Program-made: the position numbers and the translations under genes
Part shown: piece by piece, positions 41,024 through 49,894 of the stretch
Layout of the letters: each line of letters opens with the position of its first letter
Numbering within the stretch: position 1 is the stretch's first letter
Assembly: GCF_040361215.1 (NCBI RefSeq)
Contig: NZ_APND01000001.1
Span: forward strand, 682,001-746,000
Length of the DNA stretch: 64,000 nucleotides
Reading direction: 5' to 3'
Source of the DNA: Salinisphaera dokdonensis
Lineage (GTDB): Bacteria; Pseudomonadota; Gammaproteobacteria; Nevskiales; Salinisphaeraceae
The notes under the pieces: generated by a model
Seen by the model: the letters and a program-made list of their open reading frames with translations, nothing else
Told to the model about the DNA's origin: nothing
Database searches by the model: none

Positions 41024-43699
41024 TCATTTGCCGGCGTGAGCCTCGATGAGCGCGGCGATCTCCGGCTTGCAGGAGCCGCAGTTGGTTCCAGCATCCAGTG
41101 CCTCGCCGACGGCGGCCACGCTGTCCAGGCCGTCCTCCCCTATCGCACGCAGGATCGTGTTGCGGCCGACGCCGAAGCAGGAGCAGATCTGCGGGCCGAC
41201 ATCCTTACTGGCGTCGGCCGGTCTGCCGGCAAGCAGGCCGGCGCGTTCGCTCTCGACAATTGGCTCGCCGGTGAACAGGCTCGCCAGCCAGCTGCGTTCG
41301 GGCAGTGCAGCCGGTTCGGGAGCGACGAACAGGCAGGCCTCGATATGGCCGGCGTCGATATGCGCAGCGCGATAACGCCCGGCGGAGGTGTCGCTCGCAT
41401 CGAGCCAGTCGGCCGTGCGCTCGCCCACGCCGATCCAGCCGCGTGCGGTGGCTGCCCAGTGGTCGGGCGTTTGCAGACCGGCGATCTCGTAGCGGTAGAA
41501 ACGTTCGCCGGGGACCTTCACCCAGTAGTCGATGCTCGCCTCGCCGTTGAGCCGCAACGGCCGGCTGGCGAGGATGAAGCCGTGCCAGGCGGCCTCGAAC
41601 GGTGCGATCGCGGCCGGCGTGTGCTTGAATTCGGGCTCGCCGGAGATCGGGCAGACCGCCGGATTGGCTAGCGCGCCGACCCGAGCCTTTGCGGCGAACT
41701 GGTCGTTCCAGTGCATGGGCACGAACAGCGCGCCCTCACGCTGGCCGGCCGTGACAATCACCCGCACATGCGCCTCGGCCAGCGCGGTCGAGACCGTGGC
41801 CAGCGCGCCGTCGATCACGCCATACCGCTTGGCGTCGTCGGGATGCACTTCCACGAACGGCTCCGGAATATGCGCTGACAGCCGCGCGGACTTGGCCGTG
41901 CGCGTCATGGTGTGCCAGTGATCGCGCACGCGGCCCGTATTCAGGGCCAGCGGCCATTGCTCGCTGACGGGATTGGCCGGCCCGCGCGGCGTAACCGCGA
42001 CCAGGCGCGCCTTGCCGTCTTCAGTCGGATAGATACCGTCACCAAACAGGCGCCGACTGTCCTGGCGGGCCGGCATCGCGCCTGCCGCACGCAGGGCTTC
42101 GATCGTGTAGACCGGCCAGCGCAGCGGCTCGAGCGTGTCGTAGTCGGCATCGGACAGATCCGCGAGCCCTTCGAGATTTAGCACCCGCTCACCGTCGTTC
42201 TCGTACGCGGTCAGCGCGGCGTGTTCGCGAAAAATCGCTGCAGCGCTGTGGAAATCGAAGCCGGCGCCGAAACCCATCCGGCGCGCGACTTCGCAGACGA
42301 TCCACCAGTCCGGCTTCGCCTCGCCGGGCATGGGCAGGAAGTCGCGCTGGCGCGAGATGATGCGTTCGGAGTTGGTGACCGTGCCGCTCTTCTCTGCCCA
42401 GGCCGCAGCAGGCAGCAGCACGTGGGCGCGATCGACCGTATCGGTATGGCGCATGCAGTCCGACACCGCCACGAACTCGCAGGCGTCCAAAGCCCGCTTC
42501 GCACGATCGGCATCCGGCAGGCTGACCAGCGGATTCGTGGCCATGATCCAGACCGCCTTCACGCGGCCCGACTCGATCGCTTCGAACAGTTCGACCGCTT
42601 TCAGTCCGGGCTCGTGTGCGATCGCCGGCGAGCGCCAGAAACGCTGCACGCGCTCGGCCGCGTCGAAACCCATATGCCCGGCGAGCGTGCTGGACAGGCC
42701 GCCGACTTCTCGCCCACCCATCGCATTCGGCTGGCCGGTGATCGAGAACGGACAGGCGCCCGGCTTGCCGATCCGATCGGTGAGCAGATGGCAGTTGATG
42801 ATCGCGTTGACCTTATCGGTACCCGCCGAGGACTGGTTCACGCCCTGGGAGAAGACCGTGACCGTGCGTTCGGTCTGCGCGAACAGCTCGAAGAAGGCTT
42901 GTACCGTCTCCACGCCCACGCCGCAGGCGGCGGCGACCGCGGCGACGCCGCCCATGCGGCGTGCTTCGGCCACCGCATCTTGTGCCCCGGGCAGATCGCC
43001 GTCGAAGCCGTGCTCGGCCAGGAAGGCCAGCAGGCCGTTGAACAGATGCACGTCGGTGCCGGGCGCGAGCGGCAGGTGCAGGTCCGCGCCTTCGGCAGTG
43101 GCCGTACGGCGGGGATCGATGACCACGAGTTTCTTGTTTGGATCGTTCTCCTGTGCCGCGACGATGCGCTGATAGACCACCGGATGGCACCAGGCGGTAT
43201 TCGAACCGACCAGCACCACGAGATCGGCGACTTCGAGATCCTCGTAGCAGCCCGGCACCACGTCTTCGCCAAAGGCACGCTTGTGGCCGGCCACCGCCGA
43301 AGACATGCACAGCCGCGAGTTGGTATCGATATTCGCCGAGCCGATATAGCCCTTCATCAGCTTGTTGGCGACGTAGTAGTCCTCGGTGAGCAGCTGGCCG
43401 GAGACATAGAAGGCCACAGCGTCCGGGCCGTGTTCGGCGATGATCTCGCCAAAGCGCGTGGCGACCTCGTCGAGAGCGTCGTCCCAGCTCGCGCGCCGGC
43501 CATCGACCACCGGGTGCAGCAGCCGGCCGTCGAGGCCGACCGTATCGGCGAGCGCCGTGCCTTTCGAGCACAGGCTGCCGAGATTGGAAGGATGGGCGGC
43601 GTCGCCCGCCACGCTGACGGCACCGTTCTCGACCACGGCATTCACGCCACAGCCGACGCCGCAATAGGGACAGGTGGTGCGTGTGGTCAACGTGCTCAT
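41024..43699 (-). CDS. nasA: assimilatory nitrate reductase catalytic subunit with C-terminal [2Fe-2S] domain
   Basis: This is an 891-residue molybdopterin enzyme. The N-terminal [4Fe-4S] motif CPYCGVGCGV ... SLCSKG is followed by the Mo-bisMGD domains (YVSGQLLTEDYYVANKLMKGYIGSANIDTNSRLCMSSAV) and the cofactor-binding C-terminal domain. A BFD-like [2Fe-2S] domain follows at the end (QICSCFGVGRNTIL ... TNCGSCKPEIAAL). It reduces nitrate to nitrite in the cytoplasm. The ATG at 43699 shares one base with the stop of the upstream FAD reductase (TGATG), so they are coupled. The open frame continues to 44104 only as a shadow of that gene. Confidence 0.94.
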   Translation of the reverse strand: MSTLTTRTTCPYCGVGCGVNAVVENGAVSVAGDAAHPSNLGSLCSKGTALADTVGLDGRLLHPVVDGRRASWDDALDEVATRFGEIIAEHGPDAVAFYVSGQLLTEDYYVANKLMKGYIGSANIDTNSRLCMSSAVAGHKRAFGEDVVPGCYEDLEVADLVVLVGSNTAWCHPVVYQRIVAAQENDPNKKLVVIDPRRTATAEGADLHLPLAPGTDVHLFNGLLAFLAEHGFDGDLPGAQDAVAEARRMGGVAAVAAACGVGVETVQAFFELFAQTERTVTVFSQGVNQSSAGTDKVNAIINCHLLTDRIGKPGACPFSITGQPNAMGGREVGGLSSTLAGHMGFDAAERVQRFWRSPAIAHEPGLKAVELFEAIESGRVKAVWIMATNPLVSLPDADRAKRALDACEFVAVSDCMRHTDTVDRAHVLLPAAAWAEKSGTVTNSERIISRQRDFLPMPGEAKPDWWIVCEVARRMGFGAGFDFHSAAAIFREHAALTAYENDGERVLNLEGLADLSDADYDTLEPLRWPVYTIEALRAAGAMPARQDSRRLFGDGIYPTEDGKARLVAVTPRGPANPVSEQWPLALNTGRVRDHWHTMTRTAKSARLSAHIPEPFVEVHPDDAKRYGVIDGALATVSTALAEAHVRVIVTAGQREGALFVPMHWNDQFAAKARVGALANPAVCPISGEPEFKHTPAAIAPFEAAWHGFILASRPLRLNGEASIDYWVKVPGERFYRYEIAGLQTPDHWAATARGWIGVGERTADWLDASDTSAGRYRAAHIDAGHIEACLFVAPEPAALPERSWLASLFTGEPIVESERAGLLAGRPADASKDVGPQICSCFGVGRNTILRAIGEDGLDSVAAVGEALDAGTNCGSCKPEIAALIEAHAGK

Positions 43700-44961
43700 C
43701 AAGCGGCCTCCGCGGCATCGGTGGCTGGCGGCATATAGGCTTGGCCGAACAGCAGCAGATCGCGAAAGCCCGAGACGTCCGCCCCTTCGCGCATGAGCCT
43801 GAAGTACCAGCCGCCGTCGCGCGTATCGCCATAGAGCACGACACCGACGATGCGATCGTCGCCCAGGACGATGCGTTTGTAGACGCCGCGCCGCACGTCG
43901 GAGAAGATCAGCGTTTCCGTGCCTTCGGCGTCGGAAAAATCGCCGGCCGAATAGACGTCGATACCGGTGACCTTGAGCTGGGTCGCGGTCACCGAGCCTT
44001 CGTACTGGGTATGACCGCGATAGGCCAGATGATTGGCGCAGACCTTGGCCTGATCCCATAGCGGTGCGACCAGGCCATAGACCGAATGGCGATGCTCGAC
44101 GCATTCGCCGACCGCGTAAATACGCGGATCGTAGGTCTGCATCGTGTCGTTGACGACGATGCCTTTTTCGCAGTACAGACCGGCAGTCTTCGCCAACTCG
44201 ACGTTCGGGCGGATGCCTACGGCCATGACCACGATATCGGCATCGATCTCGGAGTCGTCGGCGTCGTCAAAGCGCAGGCCGGTCACGCGGCCGGCTTCGT
44301 CGCCGAGGATGGCCGCGGTCTTCGCGCCCATGCGAAACGACAGCCCGCGCTGGGTAAGCGAATACTGGAGCAGATCGGCCGCGGTGGGGTCGAGCTGGCG
44401 CTCCATGAGCGTGCCCATGAGATGCACGATGGTCACCTCCATGCCGCGCTTGTGCAGCCCGTAAGCGGCTTCGAGGCCCAGCAGTCCGCCGCCGATCACC
44501 ACGGCCTTGCCACCCTTTTCGCTGGCTTCGACCATGCGATGGACATCGCCGATATCGCGAAAACTGATCACCCCGTCGAGCGTGTGTCCCGGCACGGGCA
44601 GGATGAACGGGGTGGAACCGGTCGCCAGCAGCAGCCGGTCGTAACCGATCTCGCGGCCGGTGTCCGAGATCACCATGCGCCGCCGCCGGTCTATATCGAC
44701 CACGGCCTCGTCGGTGTAGAGCGTGATGCCGTTGTCGACGTACCAGGCGCGGCCGTGGGTTTCGATCTCCTCGAAGGCCTTGTCGCCCGCAAGCACCGGC
44801 GAAAGCATGATTCGGTTGTAACTCGGATGCGGCTCGGCGCCGAACACCGTCACGTTGTAACGCTCGGGCGCGGCGTCGAGCAGATCCTCGAGCGTGCGCA
44901 GGCCGGCCATGCCGTTGCCGATCACGACCAGATCGAGTTTCGGTTGTGTGGTGTCGCTCAT
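43699..44961 (-). CDS. nasB: FAD-dependent reductase subunit of nitrate reductase (NirB-N-terminus-like)
   Basis: This is a 420-residue flavoprotein homologous to the N-terminal half of NADH nitrite reductase NirB. The FAD fold LVVIGNGMAGLRTLEDLL is followed by SYNRIMLSPVLAG, the NAD site VVIGGGLLGLEAAYGL, and the second FAD motif IYAVGECVEHR. There is no siroheme part. In assimilatory systems such a subunit passes NADH electrons to the [2Fe-2S] end of the nitrate reductase, here encoded directly downstream with a one-base overlap. Confidence 0.9.
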   Translation of the reverse strand: MSDTTQPKLDLVVIGNGMAGLRTLEDLLDAAPERYNVTVFGAEPHPSYNRIMLSPVLAGDKAFEEIETHGRAWYVDNGITLYTDEAVVDIDRRRRMVISDTGREIGYDRLLLATGSTPFILPVPGHTLDGVISFRDIGDVHRMVEASEKGGKAVVIGGGLLGLEAAYGLHKRGMEVTIVHLMGTLMERQLDPTAADLLQYSLTQRGLSFRMGAKTAAILGDEAGRVTGLRFDDADDSEIDADIVVMAVGIRPNVELAKTAGLYCEKGIVVNDTMQTYDPRIYAVGECVEHRHSVYGLVAPLWDQAKVCANHLAYRGHTQYEGSVTATQLKVTGIDVYSAGDFSDAEGTETLIFSDVRRGVYKRIVLGDDRIVGVVLYGDTRDGGWYFRLMREGADVSGFRDLLLFGQAYMPPATDAAEAA

Positions 44962-44977
44962 ATCGATACGCCTGCAG

Positions 44978-46345
44978 CTAGGCCGGTTCCGGCTCGTTGG
45001 CGCCGCGTGCCTTGATCGGATCGTCGCCCGACGAGGCGGTATCGAAGGCGGCCTTTTCCTCGGCCAGCACTTCCGGCGAGAAACGCACGAAGAACGCGAA
45101 GAACGAGCAGACCATCACCGCGCAGCCCAGGAACATCAGGCCCTGGCCATAGGACAGCGACTCACTCTTGAACAGGAAGCCGGCGAGCACCGCGCCGGCA
45201 TTGCCGCCCGCGCCGACGATGCCGTTCACCCCGCCCAGCGCCTTCTTGTTCATGAACGGCACGATGCCGAAGGTCGCGCCCTCGGACATCTGCACGAACA
45301 GGCTGAAAACGATCATGCTGGCGATCGCGGTGGCGAGCACTTCCATCTGCGAGAAGGTCACCAGCGCGATGCCCTCGATGAACATGGCGAGAAAAAGGAA
45401 GCGCACGCGCCCGGTCAGGCCCATGTAACGAGCCGACAGGTCCGAGAAAAAGCCGCCCATGGTCCGGGCGAAGATGTTCATCAGCCCGAACAGGCCGGCG
45501 ATCAGGCCCGCGGTCTTGAGATCGACCTCGAAATTGTCGAAGAAATAGATCGCGGCGACGTTGTTGATGGTCAGCTCGACGCCGAAGCAGCCGGCATAGA
45601 CCACGAACAGCGCCCAGACGCGATAGTCGGAGGCCGCCTTCTTGAAGCTGGCCATGCCGCCGTTCTCGCGGTCCGCCGGCGGGATCTTGCCGGCCGCACG
45701 CAGGTCGGCGTAGTTGCCGTCCGGTGCGTCCTGGGTGAACTTCCAGTACGCCAGCCCGAGCACGAACAGCAGGATGCCGGGCACCACCATAGCCAGGCGC
45801 CAGCCGAGGAATTCATTGACCCCGAGCGATACGATCACGGCAAAGATCAGCGGCATGACCATCTGCGTGGTGCCGCCGCCGAGATTGCCCCAGCCCGCGG
45901 TGGTCGCATTCGCCGTGCCCACGATATTGGGCGCGAACATCACCGACGTGTGGTACTGGGTGATCACGAACGACGCGCCGATCGCACCGATACACAGGCG
46001 CGCGATCAGAAAGCTTTCGAAGCTGTCGGCGAAACCGATGCACATGACCGGAATCGAGCCCAGGATCAGTAGCGTCGAATAGGTCTTTCTAGGTCCGAAC
46101 TTGTCGCACAGCGGGCCGATGAGCAGACGCACCAGCACCGTGATCGCCACCGAGGCGATGATGGTCGAGCCGACCATCGACTTGTCGAGATTCAGATCCT
46201 CGCGCACCACGGCCATGAGCGGCGCAATGCCGAACCAGCCGAAGAAACACAGATGAAAAGCCAGCCAGCTCATATGGAAGGCGCGCATCTGTACCGACTT
46301 GAAGTCGAACAGCCGGATGCGGGTGGCCTTGTTGGCAAGTTCCAT
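44978..46345 (-). CDS. NarK/NNP-family nitrate transporter
   Basis: This is a 455-residue MFS protein with about 12 helices. It starts RLFDFKSVQMRAFHMSWLAFHLCFFGWFGIAPLM, a hallmark of nitrate/nitrite porters. The nitrate signature is visible twice (GTANATTAGWGNLGGGTTQMVMP; GGVNGIVGAGGNAGAVLAGF). It should bring in nitrate for the reductases downstream. It lies 16 bases before the FAD reductase and 59 bases after nasS. Confidence 0.94.
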   Translation of the reverse strand: MELANKATRIRLFDFKSVQMRAFHMSWLAFHLCFFGWFGIAPLMAVVREDLNLDKSMVGSTIIASVAITVLVRLLIGPLCDKFGPRKTYSTLLILGSIPVMCIGFADSFESFLIARLCIGAIGASFVITQYHTSVMFAPNIVGTANATTAGWGNLGGGTTQMVMPLIFAVIVSLGVNEFLGWRLAMVVPGILLFVLGLAYWKFTQDAPDGNYADLRAAGKIPPADRENGGMASFKKAASDYRVWALFVVYAGCFGVELTINNVAAIYFFDNFEVDLKTAGLIAGLFGLMNIFARTMGGFFSDLSARYMGLTGRVRFLFLAMFIEGIALVTFSQMEVLATAIASMIVFSLFVQMSEGATFGIVPFMNKKALGGVNGIVGAGGNAGAVLAGFLFKSESLSYGQGLMFLGCAVMVCSFFAFFVRFSPEVLAEEKAAFDTASSGDDPIKARGANEPEPA

Positions 46346-46404
46346 GGCGTGAGTGCTCCTGCTTTAAATAGGAATAGGCAATCGAATGGGCGAAGGCGAA
46401 CGCG

Positions 46405-47781
46405 CTAGCCCAGGGCGGTCGCGCGGCGCCCGCCGGCGACCGGTGCGTCCAGCGAAGAATTGAGGGCGGCCAGTCTTGTCAGCAGCGCAGGCGAGATGGC
46501 GGGCGCTGTGTCATCGAGATGGCCGACCAGGTCAGCCGGATCGAACACGCGGGCGTCGAGGAATCGATCCGACGCCATCTCGATCGCCCCGCCTTCGCGG
46601 GCCGCGATCGACCACGGCCCCGCGTGGGCGCCCTCGGTCTTGTGATCACGATCGGGGCAGGCAATGCCGAGCGGCGCGACGGCTTCGCGATAGATATCCG
46701 AGCGATAGACGCCGGCGGCGGTGGCGCCAATATCGATCGCCTCGCCGAGCTGGCCCCAGCGCAGCATTTCGGCGATGAGCCACATCGCATGCGAGCGCCA
46801 GGGAAAGGTCGCCGCGTGGCGATGAAAAACGTTGAAATACGGCGCCGGCCTGGGCGCGGCGCCGGGCCGGTAGCAGAACCGGCCGGTTAACGTGCGCCGG
46901 ATCACTTCGACCGGCGCATCCACATACTCGGGCGCGGCGATGGCTTCGGCAGCCGCTTCGCGGTTGTCGTGGCCATCGAGCCAGGCGGCGGTGCGCACCA
47001 GCGCGCGAATCAATGCGCGATGGGTACGCGGATGGGCTTCGGCCCATTCATGGGTCACGCCCAGCACCTTCTCGGGCGCGTTGTTCCAGATCTCGTAACC
47101 GGTGATCACCGCATGCCCGAGCCCGGCACGTACCGCCATCTGATTCCACGGCTCACCCACGCAATAACCGGCCAGACGACCGGCCTGCAGATTGGCGACC
47201 ATGCGCGCCGGCGGCACCACGATCAGGCGTACATCGCGATCCGGATCGATCCCGGCTGCGAACAGCCAGTAGCGCAGCTGATAGTTGTGCGCTGAGGCCG
47301 GATGGACCATGCCGAAGGTCAGTGGCGCGAGCCCGACTGCGCGATCGGCCTCGATCACACGGCGCAGCGCCTCGGCGCTGCACGGGCGGGCCGACATCGC
47401 CTGCGGGTCAGCCGCCTGCATGCGTTCGTAAAGCGCACTGGAAAGCGTTATCGCATTGCCGTTCAGCCCGAGCGACAAGGCGGTCACCATCTCGTGCGGT
47501 GGCGCGCCCACGCCTAGCGTCGAGGCGATCGGCATGCCGGCCAGCATCTGGGCGCCGTCGAGCAGGCCGAGCGCAACCTTGTCGCGGATCGCGGCCCACG
47601 ACGCCTCGCGCGACAGCGCGACGTCCAGGCCTTCGGCGGCGAAAAAACCGGCTTCGCTCGCCATCACCAGCGGTGCGCAGTCGTTGAGTGCGATGAAACC
47701 GAGTTTGAGACGCGTGCGCTCCAGGCCGGCGCCGGTGGCGCGTCCGCTACGACCGAAAGTCGCTTCATGCCATGTCGTCAT
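46405..47781 (-). CDS. nasS: NasS-like cytoplasmic nitrate sensor (NrtA/CmpA family)
   Basis: This is a 458-residue protein of the NrtA/CmpA/NasS ligand-binding family: LKLGFIALNDCAPLVMASEAGFFAAEGLDVAL, LTFGMVHPASAHNYQLRYWL, GYCVGEPWNQMAVRAGLG, and the R-x-HAATFPWRSHAMW region. There is no signal peptide or lipobox, and no nrtB/nrtD permease genes lie nearby. That fits the sensor NasS, which holds NasT inactive until nitrate or nitrite binds, rather than a transport protein. The start at 47781 has GAGG upstream; the frame extends to 47826 across the terminator tail. It is the first gene after the attenuator. Confidence 0.85.
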   Translation of the reverse strand: MTTWHEATFGRSGRATGAGLERTRLKLGFIALNDCAPLVMASEAGFFAAEGLDVALSREASWAAIRDKVALGLLDGAQMLAGMPIASTLGVGAPPHEMVTALSLGLNGNAITLSSALYERMQAADPQAMSARPCSAEALRRVIEADRAVGLAPLTFGMVHPASAHNYQLRYWLFAAGIDPDRDVRLIVVPPARMVANLQAGRLAGYCVGEPWNQMAVRAGLGHAVITGYEIWNNAPEKVLGVTHEWAEAHPRTHRALIRALVRTAAWLDGHDNREAAAEAIAAPEYVDAPVEVIRRTLTGRFCYRPGAAPRPAPYFNVFHRHAATFPWRSHAMWLIAEMLRWGQLGEAIDIGATAAGVYRSDIYREAVAPLGIACPDRDHKTEGAHAGPWSIAAREGGAIEMASDRFLDARVFDPADLVGHLDDTAPAISPALLTRLAALNSSLDAPVAGGRRATALG

Positions 47782-47826
47782 CGTCGGTCCGCCTCTTGTC
47801 GGATATGCGTCGTTTTGGGCGCGCAT

Positions 47827-47923
47827 AAAAAAAGCCCGGCTGCAGGCGGTCGAATCGAACGCTTGCTTAACCGGACTTCGTTGTCCTGAACAGGTTGTAT
47901 CGCGCCGTGCCGCTACTACCGAT
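47827..47923 (-). promoter_or_regulatory. ANTAR (NasT)-type transcription attenuator in the nas leader
   Basis: On the minus strand a first hairpin (47899-47923) closes the hexaloop AGCGGC with outer pairs ATCG/CGAT and a bulge. A second (47873-47886) has stem GGAC/GTCC around the hexaloop AACGAA. Both loops have A at position 1 and G at position 4, the signature read by ANTAR domains. The 3' arm of the second hairpin (GTCC) also belongs to the 5' arm of a terminator (47871-47878 pairing with bases just before 47833, with an inner GCAAGCG/CGCCTGC stem) followed by seven T. The two structures exclude each other, so NasT binding should allow read-through into nasS. Confidence 0.8.
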
Positions 47924-47969
47924 CAAACTGGAAAGGCCGCAGCGCCTCTTGAACGCGTAGCAAGGGTGT

Positions 47970-47986
47970 AGCGAGAACCGTGCCAA
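47970..47986 (-). promoter_or_regulatory. sigma-54 (RpoN) -24/-12 promoter of the nas operon
   Basis: On the minus strand TTGGCACGGTTCTCGCT matches the consensus YTGGCACGrNNNTTGCW, with GG and GC exactly 10 bases apart and one mismatch in the -12 element. Transcription should start near 47959, placing both hexaloop hairpins and the terminator in the transcript. A partial NtrC-like dyad (TGCGCCACCAATGTGCG, 48005-48021) lies upstream. Confidence 0.8.
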
Positions 47987-48136
47987 TCGGACGGCAGCGG
48001 CCTACGCACATTGGTGGCGCAAGGCTTGAAGCGGGTTGAACAAGAGCCGCCAGCCAATCCGCCTGCGGCGTTCGAGGCCCGCAAATGCATCTTCAACGTG
48101 CGGATGCGCACCCTATTCGTGCGCCGGCCGGCCAGT

Positions 48137-48706
48137 TCAGTCGGCCGTGGCCTGCACCATCACCTGACGCGCGATCTCGGGCAGCGGCAGGCCGTGATCC
48201 ATCGCGGTCTTGCGCAAGCGCGTGTAGGCCTGCTTCTCGCTCAATGCGCTGCGTTCCATGAGAAGGCACTTGGCGCGGTTGATCACCTGGCGGTCGGCCA
48301 GTGTTTCCCGCGTCTGCGCCAATTCCTGTTTGAGGGACTCCATCTGCCGGTACTGGCGCATCGCCACGTCGACCAGCGAGCGCACCAGTGCCGGCGACAA
48401 CCCTTCCATCACATAAGCGCTGATACCCGCTTCCGACGCCCGGGCCATAAGGCGCCGGTCATCGTTGGACGACAGCATCAGCAAGGGTTTCGGGTAGTGC
48501 TCGCCGAACGTGGCGACGTCCTCGAGCACGTCGCGCGACGGCGAGTCGGCGTCGACGATCACGGCATCGGGCGTGAGTCTTTCGACCGCCTCGTAGAGAT
48601 CCGCCTCCTCGCTGACGACATCCAAGACATCGAAACCGGCATCCGCGATCACGGCACGCAAGGCAGAAAGTCGGGCGGAGTGACGATCCACGAGCAGCAC
48701 ACGCAT
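48137..48706 (-). CDS. nasT: NasT-type ANTAR response regulator (antiterminator)
   Basis: This is a 189-residue protein. The N-terminal pseudo-receiver (MRVLLVDRHSARLSALRAVI) has Asp52 in VIVDADSP. A coiled linker follows (about 105-125), then the C-terminal ANTAR RNA-binding domain (VINRAKCLLMERSALSEKQAYTRLRKTAMDHGLPLPEIARQVM). NasT binds paired hexaloop hairpins in nitrate-operon leaders and prevents termination when NasS releases it. Such a leader lies directly downstream, ahead of nasS. The start at 48706 (ATG) fits the receiver domain; an upstream GTG at 48796 in frame would add a Cys-rich tail and is unlikely. Confidence 0.92.
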   Translation of the reverse strand: MRVLLVDRHSARLSALRAVIADAGFDVLDVVSEEADLYEAVERLTPDAVIVDADSPSRDVLEDVATFGEHYPKPLLMLSSNDDRRLMARASEAGISAYVMEGLSPALVRSLVDVAMRQYRQMESLKQELAQTRETLADRQVINRAKCLLMERSALSEKQAYTRLRKTAMDHGLPLPEIARQVMVQATAD

Positions 48707-48944
48707 GACCACTGAGACTCTCGAACAAGCAACACAACCAAGGGAGCAACAAACATGCCATCGCGCGTCCATCACCGCTTCCGACAAGCGATACACCGCC
48801 GTCGAGACAACAGGCCATGAAGCAGGCTTAGCCGTACGAGCTAACGTCTTAAGAAATCATGCTATTTCGCTTCATGACACAACGTTTCACAAATTTGGAA
48901 TTTTCGATTATCGTTCTATACTCCGTTACGACAACTGTTCTCCA

Positions 48945-49130
48945 ATGTTCGGGGCGATGGCGATTGTGGAGGTATTCCTAGCTCTTCTATGTCTGGCAAC
49001 CGCCTGCGGCGCCGCCGTCTGGGTGGTCGTCAGGCGCCGCGCGAATCGCCGCTACGTGGAGATCACCTATCGCCGCATGAAAGGCGAGCGGATCAAGCGC
49101 AATCACGGACCTCCGAATTTGAGTCTCTAG
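48945..49130 (+). CDS. possible small membrane protein
   Basis: This is an open frame of 61 codons (or 57 from the ATG at 48957) with one clear hydrophobic helix (MAIVEVFLALLCLATACGAAVWVVV) followed by a strongly basic tail (RRRANRRYVEITYRRMKGERIKRNHG). A GGGG lies before the second ATG, and an AT-rich promoter-like region (about 48840-48935) precedes it. The positive-inside pattern suits a single-pass inner-membrane peptide. I do not recognise it; small size and lack of comparison keep confidence low. Confidence 0.4.
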   Translation: MFGAMAIVEVFLALLCLATACGAAVWVVVRRRANRRYVEITYRRMKGERIKRNHGPPNLSL

Positions 49131-49218
49131 CATTCCGACCTCGGATTCTCGCGCCCCTTCTCAGCGCGCTCGTCGAACCGAGAGATTCGAGCCAGCTTCT
49201 CTGTTCCGGCTAATTCCG

Positions 49219-49244
49219 AAAAAAATCCGCTGGTGGGCGGATTT
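49219..49244 (-). terminator. intrinsic terminator reading leftward
   Basis: A perfect 8-bp stem (AAATCCGC at 49223-49230, GCGGATTT at 49237-49244) is followed on the minus strand by further T. It lies beyond the last 215-bp repeat and would stop leftward transcripts coming through the array. Confidence 0.75.
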
Positions 49245-49307
49245 GTGTGGGCGATAGTTCGACAAGAACGGCTTCGTTAGCCACCGACAGACCTCAACAT
49301 CAAGAGT

Positions 49308-49891
49308 GCTCGTGGCTTCGCCGCTCGGCCCTTTGGGCCCAGTTTGGCTTTGCCAAACTGTCCTCGCGAGCTTCGCTCGCTCGTCGAACCAAGGGGTGCG
49401 AACCAAGACCTCTCCCCCAGTCGACACCCATAAAAAAGCCCGCCATGAGGCGGGCTTTGGGTTCGTCGATCGCTCAATACGGGCGGCTTCGTTACCGACC
49501 GATGGGCTTCAACACTCGGATTGCTCGCGGCTTCGCCGCTCGGCCCTGCGGGCCCAGTCGGGCTACGCCCGACTGTCCTCGCGAGCTTCGCTCGCTCGTC
49601 GAACCAAGGGGTTCGAACCAAGACCTCTCCCCCAGCCCGCACCCATAAAAAAGCCCGCCATGAGGCGGGCTTTGGGTGCGCTGGCGATTGAACCTGCACG
49701 TTTTTGTTAGAGAACGACGGGCTGCAACTCTCGGATTGCTCGGCGCTGCGCACCTCGGCCCTTCGGGCCCAGTTTGGCTTTGCCAAACTGTCCTCGCGAG
49801 CTTCGCTCGCTCGTCGAACCAAGGAGTGCGAACCAAGATCTCTCCCCCAGCCAGCACCCATAAAAAAGCCCGCCATGAGGCGGGCTTTGGG
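49308..49891 (-). repeat. three tandem 215-bp units, each with a terminator hairpin, adjoining tRNA-Gln
   Basis: The core recurs with ends at 49461, 49676 and 49891, exactly 215 bases apart. Each copy contains short palindromes (GCGAGCTTCGCTCGC, a GGCCC/GGGCC loop, a CAGT..ACTG stem), a tRNA 3'-end-like stretch (TTCGAACC or variant, then CTCTCCCCCAG) and a terminator AAAGCCCGCC/GGCGGGCTTT with six T on the minus strand. About 60 bases between cores are not conserved. In the copy nearest the tRNA, CTCTCCCCCAGCCAGCACCC (49840-49859) is the exact complement of the tRNA-Gln 3' end plus GCACCC (49891-49910 region), extending the terminator stem by 20 bp. Confidence 0.85.
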
Positions 49892-49894
49892 TGC

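Larger units (their letters stand above)
49131..49894. other. gene-free stretch with tandem repeats and hairpins
   Basis: No protein gene is supported here; frames across it are artefacts of the repeats. It holds a terminator-like hairpin at 49219-49244 and three 215-bp repeat units ending at tRNA-Gln, described separately. Confidence 0.75.

Noticed and set aside
39286..41049. A 587-codon plus-strand open frame opposite nirA.
   Set aside because: Antisense to the siroheme reductase, with no domain-like sequence.
48005..48021. An NtrC binding site upstream of the nas sigma-54 promoter.
   Set aside because: TGCGCCACCAATGTGCG matches the dyad only partly; kept as a note within the promoter entry rather than as a feature.
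49308..49891. The regular repeats could be taken for a CRISPR array.
   Set aside because: Units are 215 bp with terminator hairpins and tRNA-like pieces; there are no short direct repeats with equal spacers and no cas genes.
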